Origin: Planctomycetota bacterium
Lineage (GTDB): Bacteria; Planctomycetota; Planctomycetia; Pirellulales; Thermoguttaceae
Assembly: GCA_023397045.1 (NCBI GenBank)
Contig: JAEWUR010000627.1
Location: 1 to 5,079, forward strand
Length of the DNA stretch: 5,079 bases
Reading direction: 5' to 3'
Shown piece by piece: positions 1-5,079 of the stretch. The notes below the pieces were generated by a model. That model was not told where the DNA came from and searched no databases. It saw only the letters and a list, made by a program, of their open reading frames with translations. The translations under genes were made by a program, and so were the position numbers. The stretch's first letter is position 1; each line of letters opens with the position of its first letter.

Positions 1-40
1 CGCTCGACCCACCCTACAAATGCTTCCACAACAGAAAGGA

Positions 41-70
41 ATTAGCGACAATTAGCGAAGATTAGTGTTC
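41..70. repeat. Three tandem 10-bp units beginning ATTAG
   Basis: Three consecutive 10-bp units read ATTAGCGACA, ATTAGCGAAG and ATTAGTGTTC. The first two differ at two positions and the third keeps only the ATTAG core and a G at position seven. Because the period is 10, the TAG inside each unit falls in a different forward frame (43, 53, 63), so all three frames are closed within 23 bases. Any reading frame entering from the left edge must stop here. The array may be a dispersed intergenic repeat lying at the end of an upstream gene outside the window. No function can be assigned from sequence alone. Confidence 0.55.
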
Positions 71-113
71 CTCTTTTCATGTTGCTTCAGTGGCCTTTTT
101 GGGGTTCTCTATG

Positions 114-128
114 GTCCGCGAGGCGGAC
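114..128. other. Short GC-rich hairpin
   Basis: GTCCGC (114-119) and GCGGAC (123-128) are perfectly complementary around a GAG loop. No T-run follows it on the + strand, and the T-run at 96-100 lies upstream of it, so it does not look like an intrinsic terminator in either direction. It could be a small RNA hairpin near the end of an upstream transcript, or chance in GC-rich DNA. Confidence 0.3.
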
Positions 129-169
129 GCCACGCGATTTCCGCAACCGGAGCCATCCCAAAACCCAAG

Positions 170-198
170 TTGACTCGGCCGCTATCGAGGATTACGAT
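170..198 (+). promoter_or_regulatory. Sigma70-like promoter candidate for the efflux operon
   Basis: TTGACT (170-175) matches the -35 consensus at five of six positions. TACGAT (193-198) matches the -10 consensus at four of six, and the spacer is exactly 17 bp. Transcription would start near 204-206, giving a leader of about 60 nt before the ATG at 265. A small dyad, GATTC (207-211) and GAATC (219-223), lies just downstream of the expected start and could be an operator half-site pair, though the arms are only 5 bp. No regulator gene is present to match it. Consensus scoring by eye in a possible planctomycete is only suggestive. Confidence 0.4.
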
Positions 199-238
199 TA
201 AACAGGGATTCAGAAACAGAATCTCACATACAATCATC

Positions 239-259
239 GGAGGGGGAGCGAAAAACCCC
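239..259 (+). promoter_or_regulatory. G-rich Shine-Dalgarno tract facing a CCCC tract
   Basis: GGAGGGGGAG (239-248) is the only Shine-Dalgarno-like tract before the ATG at 265, but it ends 16 nt upstream, farther than usual. CCCC at 256-259 can pair with four of the G residues at 242-246, leaving an A-rich loop. The tract is thus either hidden in a weak hairpin or badly spaced when open. It supports the 265 start only moderately. No ATG, GTG or TTG lies in frame between the stop at 199 and position 265. Confidence 0.35.
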
Positions 260-264
260 GGCAC

Positions 265-627
265 ATGGCTCGATTGACACGCCTGACAATGCTGGTGATC
301 TTCGTCGTCCACCTGATGGTGGGCTGCTGTGCTCATCATGCGCATGCGTGCCAGCATGACGGCGCTCCGGCTTCCTCCGAAGCGGCTTCGCATCACCAAG
401 CCGATCATGCCCATCACGGACTGCACGACTGCCAGGGCGGCCGGTGCTCGTTCGTTCTGCCGGCCAACCATGTTGTTGAGAAGTCGTCGCCTCAGACGCT
501 CGACATGCCGGTCCTTCTACAGTCGGAATACCGGCTCTCGTCGAACGCATCTCCAGCGTTCGCATGTGGCGACCATGCCCCGCCGCCGATCCGCCTCCAT
601 CTGGCGATTCAAGTCCTTCTGATCTGA
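265..627 (+). CDS. Small exported His/Cys-rich protein, putative periplasmic metal binder
   Basis: The 120-residue product opens with a basic-then-hydrophobic segment (residues 3-20, Arg3 and Arg6 then a run of V, I, L, F, M), consistent with a Sec signal. Cys21 follows MVG, an imperfect lipobox, so a lipoprotein is possible but not assured. Right after this come CCAHHAHACQH and a second cluster near residues 43-61 ending in DCQGGRC. Ten His lie between residues 24 and 54, and Cys occurs at 21, 22, 29, 56, 61 and 101. The rest has no motif I recognise, and the C-terminus (RLHLAIQVLLI) is hydrophobic. It precedes an RND adaptor and pump in the same direction, so a metal-binding or metal-delivery role in the periplasm is inferred, loosely comparable in position and role to CusF but with no resemblance to it. 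I do not recognise the family. The alternative start at Met9 (289) lacks a ribosome-binding site and would remove the basic end of the signal. Confidence 0.7.
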   Translation: MARLTRLTMLVIFVVHLMVGCCAHHAHACQHDGAPASSEAASHHQADHAHHGLHDCQGGRCSFVLPANHVVEKSSPQTLDMPVLLQSEYRLSSNASPAFACGDHAPPPIRLHLAIQVLLI

Positions 628-722
628 TGCCGCGCGCCGATTGCGCCGGTTTCGGTTTGACGCTGCGCGGTTGCCTGCCGGCCTCTTCCAGTTTTGTGAA
701 AAACATCCTTTCCTATCGTTCC

Positions 723-727
723 AAGGG
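723..727 (+). promoter_or_regulatory. Shine-Dalgarno site that sets the adaptor start
   Basis: AAGGG sits 6 nt before the ATG at 734, a good spacing. The frame is open back to a TTG at 641, but that start has no comparable site. It would also add 31 residues in front of the SSKRRWW basic segment that naturally begins the membrane anchor. The ATG at 734 is therefore preferred. Confidence 0.6.
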
Positions 728-733
728 CTGAAC

Positions 734-2158
734 ATGAAAGCCGCTCGTCCCCATGCATTGGCGTCCTCGAAGCGGCGCTGGTGGATTGCTGGAATCGTCT
801 TGTTCGCAATTGTAGGCTTGGCCATCGCCGGCGCGTCCTACTCCAAGCTGTCCCATCCGACCGTCGCACCGAATGCCGAAGCGACGGAGACCCACGATGA
901 CGACCATGCCGAAGCTGCCCACGACGAGGACGAACACGAGCACGGCGAAACGAACGAAACCCACGACCATCCACACGAGGAAACCTCGGCAATCAAACTG
1001 AGCAAACAAGCCATCGGCAACATCGGACTCCAACTCGCGAAGGTGGAACTGAAGCCTTTCGAGCGGACCATCACGGTGCCCGGCATCGTCGTCGAGCGAC
1101 CGGGCTGGTCGGTCATCGAGATCACCGCCCCGATGACCGGCGTCGTGACGAAGCTCTACCCCATCCAAGGCGAGGCCGTCGAGCCCGGCCAGCCGCTGTT
1201 CGAGGTCCGCCTGACCCATGAGGATCTCTTGCAGGCACAAACCGACTTCCTGCGAACGGTCGAGGAACTCGACGTCGTCGCCCGGGAGGTCACCCGGCTC
1301 GAAAAGGTAACGGCCGAGGGCGTCATCGCCGGCAAAACGCTCCTGGAACGAAAATACGAACAGCAGAAGGAGGAGGCCATGCTGCGAGCGCAGCGCCAGA
1401 CATTGCTGCTGCACGGCCTGTCCGACGAGCAGGTCGACAAGATCGTCGCCTCGCGAGCGCTGCTGCAAAGCCTCACGATCTACGCACCCTCGCGCGATGG
1501 CGACGATCACCGTCCGTTGCAAGTTCAACAGTTGAAAGTCACCCAAGGCAAATACGTCAACGCCGGCGATACGCTCTGCATGCTGGTCGACTATTCCGAG
1601 CTCTACATCGAGGGCCTGGCCTTCGAGCAGGACGTGCGAGCGATCAACGACTCCGCCGCGTCCGGTTGCGCGGTATCGGCCGTCCTCGGCACGAAATCGG
1701 CCGCCACGGACGAGACCCTTCGCGATCTCTGCATCCTGTACCTCGACGACAAGGTCGATCCAGAGTCGCGAACCTTCCACTTTTACGTGTCGCTTCCCAA
1801 CCGCACGGTCCGCGAAGACAAGGCGTCGGGCAGGCGTTTCGTCTACTGGCAATTCAAGCCCGGCCAACGCGTCCAACTGAGGGTGCCGGTCGAGCAATGG
1901 AAAGATCGTATCGTCTTGCCGCTCGAAGCGATTGCCCAGGACGGCGCTGAAACGTATGTCTTCGAGTTGAACGGCGATCATTTCGACCGCCGGCCCGTCC
2001 ACATTGAATACAGCGACCAGGAGTTTGCCGTGATTGCGAACGACGGCGCATTGAAAATCGGCGCGACAATCGCCGTCTCGGCAGCTCATCAGATGCAGCT
2101 CGCCCTGAAAGCAAAATCAGGCGGCGGAGTCGATCCGCACGCAGGACATAATCATTAG
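734..2158 (+). CDS. RND efflux periplasmic adaptor (membrane fusion protein), CusB/CzcB type
   Basis: This 474-residue protein would bridge the inner-membrane RND pump and an outer-membrane channel in a metal exporter. A basic stretch (residues 13-15) and a hydrophobic segment (about 16-34) form a signal or membrane anchor, with no lipobox Cys. Residues 49-83 are acidic and His-rich, with His at 54, 58, 63, 68, 70, 77, 79 and 81. The first half of the barrel-sandwich (lipoyl-like) domain follows (about 88-160, with ITAPMTGVV and GEAVEPGQPLFEV). An alpha-hairpin comes next (about 161-237, ending LLLHGLSDEQV), then the returning lipoyl half (about 250-285, VTQGKYVNAGDTL), a beta-barrel (about 286-385) and a membrane-proximal domain with VLPLEAIAQDG. 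The tail ends DPHAGHNH, giving three more His. Length and domain order fit the family. No Met occurs between residue 1 and Met134, unlike E. coli CusB, whose N-terminus binds Cu(I) through Met. The stop codon lies inside a heptamer repeat leading straight to the pump start. The substrate is uncertain and a divalent metal is inferred. Confidence 0.93.
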   Translation: MKAARPHALASSKRRWWIAGIVLFAIVGLAIAGASYSKLSHPTVAPNAEATETHDDDHAEAAHDEDEHEHGETNETHDHPHEETSAIKLSKQAIGNIGLQLAKVELKPFERTITVPGIVVERPGWSVIEITAPMTGVVTKLYPIQGEAVEPGQPLFEVRLTHEDLLQAQTDFLRTVEELDVVAREVTRLEKVTAEGVIAGKTLLERKYEQQKEEAMLRAQRQTLLLHGLSDEQVDKIVASRALLQSLTIYAPSRDGDDHRPLQVQQLKVTQGKYVNAGDTLCMLVDYSELYIEGLAFEQDVRAINDSAASGCAVSAVLGTKSAATDETLRDLCILYLDDKVDPESRTFHFYVSLPNRTVREDKASGRRFVYWQFKPGQRVQLRVPVEQWKDRIVLPLEAIAQDGAETYVFELNGDHFDRRPVHIEYSDQEFAVIANDGALKIGATIAVSAAHQMQLALKAKSGGGVDPHAGHNH

Positions 2159-2190
2159 TCGAGAGTTGAGAGTCTAGAGTCGAGAGTCTA
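2156..2190. repeat. Five tandem heptamers filling the adaptor-pump junction
   Basis: Five 7-bp units run without a break: TAGTCGA, GAGTTGA, GAGTCTA, GAGTCGA, GAGTCTA. The consensus is GAGTC(G/T)A. The first unit contains the adaptor stop codon TAG and the last ends on the base before the pump ATG, so the array occupies the whole junction. It places stops in all three forward frames (TAG 2156, TGA 2167, TAG 2175). The last GAG (2184-2186) lies 4 nt before the ATG and is the only Shine-Dalgarno-like element for the pump. Repeats of this style occur between genes in planctomycete genomes as I recall them, which is the main hint to the host. Confidence 0.8.
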
Positions 2191-5079
2191 ATGCTCGCCA
2201 TTATCCGCCTATCGCTGCGATACCGCTTGTTGACGATCACCATCGCGTTGGTGGTGCTCGTCTACGGCAGCTACGTTCTCGATCATCTACCGATCGATAT
2301 TTTTCCCGACCTTGATCGGCCGCGCGTCACGGTGATGACCGAGTGCCCGGGCCTCGCCCCGGAAGAAGTCGAAACGCTTGTCACGCTTCCGTTGGAGTCG
2401 ACGCTCAACGGAGCGACCGGCGTTCAGGCGGTCCGCAGCGCGTCGGGCATCGGCCTGTCCGTGATTCAGGTCGAGTTCGGCTGGGGCACCGACATCTACG
2501 TCGACCGGCAAATCGTCGCCGAAAAACTAGCCCTGGCCGGCGAACGATTGCCCGAGGGCGTCCGGCCGCAGATGGGGCCGATCTCGTCGATCATGGGCCA
2601 GATCATGATCATCGGCATGTGGAGCGAAGGCGGAAAAACCTCGCCGATGGAGGTTCGCACGCTGGCCGACTGGGTCGTGCGCCAGCGGTTGCTCACCATT
2701 CCCGGCATTGCTCAGGTCATCACGATGGGCGGCGGACGAAAACAGTATCAGGTGCTGGTCAATCCCAACGCGCTGCGCAATTACGGCGTTACGCTGCACG
2801 AAGTCGAACGCGCGCTGGCCGCCAGCAATGAAAACGCCACCGGCGGCTACTTGAACCGCGGCGCCAACGAATACCTCGTCCGTTCGATCGGTCGTCTGCA
2901 AAGCGTTCAAGACATCGAAAAAGTCGTCATCAAGTCCGACACCAAGCGGCCGGTGCTCCTTCGACAGGTCGCCCGCGTCGTCGAAGCGCCCCAGGTTCCC
3001 CGCGGCGATTCGGCCGTCGGCGGCGAGCCGGCCGTGATGCTGACGATCACCAAACAGCCGGGCACCGACACGCGCCGATTGACCGACGAAATCACCCGAT
3101 CGCTCGACGAACTCAAAACCAGCCTGCCGCAAGACATCCGAATCAATCCCGACGTCTACCAACAGAAAGCCTTCATCGTACTCGGCGTCGACAACGTCGT
3201 CCACGCGCTGCGCGACGGCAGCATTCTCGTGGTCATCGTTTTGTTCCTTTTCCTGATGAACTTCCGCACCACGTTCATCACGCTGACGGCCATCCCGCTC
3301 TCGATCGTGACCACCGGCCTGGTGTTCCAATGGCTGGGCATGTCGATCAACACGATGACCCTCGGCGGCTTGGCCGTGGCCGTCGGCGAGTTGGTCGACG
3401 ATGCGATCGTCGGCACCGAAAACGTCTTCCGACGTCTGCGCGAGAACCGGCACTCGGCCGCGCCAAAACATGCTCTTCGAGTCGTCTACGAGGCCAGCGT
3501 CGAGGTCCGCAGTTCGATCGTCTTCAGCACGATCTTGGTCGTGTTGGTGTTCGTGCCGCTGTTTGCGCTCAGCGGAATGGAAGGGCGATTGTTCACGCCT
3601 CTCGGCATCGCCTACATCGTTTCGATTCTCGCTTCACTGTTGGTGTCGTTGACCGTAACGCCTGTGCTCTGCTACTGGTTGTTGCCCAACGCCAAGTTCA
3701 TGCAGCGCGAGACCGACGGCTTCCTGCTGAGCCGACTTAAAAAAGTCGCCGGCCATGCAATTCGATTCAGCGTTCGGCATCCTTGGCCGGTCATGGGCGT
3801 CGTGGCGGCCGGAGTCGTCGCCAGTGGAGTCGCGATGGCGCGGCTGGGCCGCGATTTTCTCCCGCCGTTCAACGAAGGAACCGTGCAGATCAACGTCGTC
3901 CTTCCGCCGGGCAATTCCCTGGAAACCTCGAATCGTTTGGCCCGCATGGTCGAGCAGCGGCTCAAAAACATCCCCGGCGTGCTCGCCTTCGGTCGCCGAA
4001 CCGGTCGCGCCGAACTCGACGAACACGCCGAAGGCGTGAACATGTCCGAGATCATTGTCAGCTTCGACCCCAATTTGAACCGCAGCCGCGAAGACATCCT
4101 GGCCGACATCCGCGAAGAATTAACCCAGGTGCCGGGCGTCGCCATCGCTGTCGAACAACCGTTGCAGCACGTCATTTCCCAGGTCCTTTCCGGCGTGAAG
4201 GCCCAGGTCGGAATCAAACTTTACGGCGACGACCTCGGCATCCTTCGCGCGAAGGCCGACGAGATCAAACGGGCGATCGCCGGCGTCCCCGGCATCAAAG
4301 ACCTCATGGTCGAGCCCCAAGTCGAGATCCCCCAACTGCGCATCGTTCCGAATCGCGACGCGCTGGCCGCCAACGGACTCAACTCGGCCGAGGTCAACGA
4401 ACTGGTCGAAACCGCGATGAACGGCCGCGTCGTCTCCGAAATCATCCTCGGCCAGCGACAGTTCGATCTGCTGGTCCGATGGGATGACCCCTACCGCAAC
4501 GATCCGCAACAACTGCGACGCATGTCGCTCGAGGTGCCCGGCGGCGGCCAAATTCCGCTGAGCGCCGTGGCCGACGTCGAGGATTCGAGCGGGCCGAACA
4601 CGATCAATCGCGAAAACGTCCGCCGGCGCATCATCATCCAATGCAACGCCGCCGGACGCGACCTCGGAAGCCTCGTCACCGAGATTCAACAGCGTCTCGC
4701 ACCCATCCAGGCGTCTCTGCAATCCTTGCCTGGCAACTATTTCCTCGAATACAGCGGGCAATTCGAAAGCCAGCAGTCGGCCACCCGAACCATCTCGCTG
4801 CTCGGCCTCGTGTCGCTCGCCTGCATGATCTTGACGCTCTACACGCTCTTCAATTCGCTCAATCTCAGTTTCCAGGTCCTTGCCGCGCTGCCGATGGCGG
4901 CCATCGGCGCCGTCGCCGCGTTGGTCTTGACCGGCCAATCGCTGACCGTCGCAAGCATGGTCGGCTTCATCTCGCTCGCAGGCATTGCCTCGCGCAACGG
5001 GATCCTGCTAATTGCGCACTACCTCCACCTGATCCGGAACGAAGGCGAGCGATTTTCGCCCGAGATGATCGAACGGGCG
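2191..5079 (+). CDS. RND heavy-metal efflux pump, CusA/CzcA family (3' end cut by window)
   Basis: The frame stays open for 963 codons to the window edge. The family is usually about 1030-1060 residues, so TM11, TM12 and the tail are missing. The product is the proton-driven inner-membrane pump of a CBA exporter. TM1 lies near residues 12-31, followed by LPIDIFPDLDRPRVTV and GLAPEEVETLVTLPLE, typical of heavy-metal RND pumps. The first periplasmic porter and docking region follows to about 340. TM2-TM6 lie near 343-357, 362-383, 386-410, 442-463 and 470-497, and TM7 near 531-550 leads into GRDFLPPFNEG. The second porter region runs to about 865, then TM8-TM10 (868-887, 893-915, 921-946). TM4 carries AVGELVDDAIVGTEN with Asp403, Asp404, Glu410 and Asn411. 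TM10 carries GIASRNGILL with Arg935. By hand alignment to E. coli CusA, the Met573/Met623/Met672 cleft triad is Asn568/Met618/Gln664, so Cu(I)/Ag(I) transport by the Cus scheme is unlikely. Start choice: the ATG follows the heptamer array and yields the normal short N-terminus before TM1. The 32-nt gap to the adaptor implies co-transcription. Confidence 0.95.
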   Translation, partial: MLAIIRLSLRYRLLTITIALVVLVYGSYVLDHLPIDIFPDLDRPRVTVMTECPGLAPEEVETLVTLPLESTLNGATGVQAVRSASGIGLSVIQVEFGWGTDIYVDRQIVAEKLALAGERLPEGVRPQMGPISSIMGQIMIIGMWSEGGKTSPMEVRTLADWVVRQRLLTIPGIAQVITMGGGRKQYQVLVNPNALRNYGVTLHEVERALAASNENATGGYLNRGANEYLVRSIGRLQSVQDIEKVVIKSDTKRPVLLRQVARVVEAPQVPRGDSAVGGEPAVMLTITKQPGTDTRRLTDEITRSLDELKTSLPQDIRINPDVYQQKAFIVLGVDNVVHALRDGSILVVIVLFLFLMNFRTTFITLTAIPLSIVTTGLVFQWLGMSINTMTLGGLAVAVGELVDDAIVGTENVFRRLRENRHSAAPKHALRVVYEASVEVRSSIVFSTILVVLVFVPLFALSGMEGRLFTPLGIAYIVSILASLLVSLTVTPVLCYWLLPNAKFMQRETDGFLLSRLKKVAGHAIRFSVRHPWPVMGVVAAGVVASGVAMARLGRDFLPPFNEGTVQINVVLPPGNSLETSNRLARMVEQRLKNIPGVLAFGRRTGRAELDEHAEGVNMSEIIVSFDPNLNRSREDILADIREELTQVPGVAIAVEQPLQHVISQVLSGVKAQVGIKLYGDDLGILRAKADEIKRAIAGVPGIKDLMVEPQVEIPQLRIVPNRDALAANGLNSAEVNELVETAMNGRVVSEIILGQRQFDLLVRWDDPYRNDPQQLRRMSLEVPGGGQIPLSAVADVEDSSGPNTINRENVRRRIIIQCNAAGRDLGSLVTEIQQRLAPIQASLQSLPGNYFLEYSGQFESQQSATRTISLLGLVSLACMILTLYTLFNSLNLSFQVLAALPMAAIGAVAALVLTGQSLTVASMVGFISLAGIASRNGILLIAHYLHLIRNEGERFSPEMIERA

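Noticed and set aside
1..45. C-terminal end of an upstream gene entering from the left edge
   Set aside because: All three forward frames are open at the edge and close only in the ATTAG repeat, but at most about 20 codons are visible and none shows a recognisable protein end.
65..277. A 70-codon + strand frame with a hydrophobic start
   Set aside because: It begins at a GTG inside the ATTAG repeat, has no ribosome-binding site, runs through the promoter candidate and overlaps the start of the His/Cys-rich gene.
657..719. A second internal promoter before the adaptor (TTGACG at 657, or TTGTGA at 694 with TATCGT at 714)
   Set aside because: The first has no -10 match at 16-18 bp, and the second has a 14-bp spacer, too short for sigma70.
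641..733. TTG start giving the adaptor 31 extra N-terminal residues
   Set aside because: No Shine-Dalgarno supports it, whereas the ATG at 734 has AAGGG at good spacing and leads directly into a normal basic-hydrophobic anchor.
713..2089. A 458-codon open frame on the minus strand, antisense to the adaptor
   Set aside because: Its translation has no recognisable domain and is rich in Asp, Arg and Val, as expected from mirrored GC-biased codons. The + strand frame gives a complete adaptor with all its domains.
2159..2190. CRISPR-like or mobile-element terminal repeat
   Set aside because: Units of 7 bp without spacers are not CRISPR, and there is no transposase, matching inverted end or target duplication around them.
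2527..3471. A 314-codon minus-strand frame inside the pump gene
   Set aside because: It is a mirror frame of strongly conserved pump sequence, low in hydrophobic pattern and without motifs. The same applies to the frames at 3634-4026, 3672-4217 and 4120-4938 on the minus strand.

Overview
This is a GC-rich bacterial window that reads as the front part of a heavy-metal efflux operon on the + strand. It holds a small exported His/Cys-rich protein (265-627), an RND periplasmic adaptor of the CusB/CzcB type (734-2158), and an RND inner-membrane pump of the CusA/CzcA type (2191 to the window edge, 963 codons, cut before its last two membrane segments). No other convincing gene is visible on either strand. 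The many long minus-strand frames are shadows of the two large genes.

Layout. Positions 1-264 are non-coding. They contain three 10-bp units beginning ATTAG (41-70), a small GC hairpin (114-128), a sigma70-like promoter candidate (TTGACT, 17 bp, TACGAT, 170-198) and a G-rich ribosome-binding tract facing a CCCC tract (239-259). The 106-nt gap 628-733 shows only an AAGGG Shine-Dalgarno before the adaptor start. The adaptor stop and the pump start are separated by exactly five imperfect 7-bp repeats (2156-2190), so the gap between the two genes is built almost entirely of repeat.

How the genes work together. The pump and adaptor would form the inner-membrane and periplasmic parts of a CBA-type tripartite exporter. 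The outer-membrane channel is not in view and may lie downstream or elsewhere. The small protein, the adaptor N-terminus and the adaptor C-terminus all carry His-rich stretches that would face the periplasm, so a metal hand-over path is plausible. The canonical Cu(I)/Ag(I) methionines are largely missing from the pump cleft and from the adaptor N-terminus. A divalent metal (Zn, Co, Ni, Cd or Cu(II)) is therefore a better guess than Cu(I)/Ag(I), but the substrate is not proven. No regulator gene is visible.

Organism. High GC, the short dispersed-type GAGTCGA/GAGTCTA repeats and the small His-rich gene ahead of the adaptor suggest a planctomycete, perhaps of the Pirellulales. This rests on recalled genome style rather than on a marker gene, so confidence is moderate to low.
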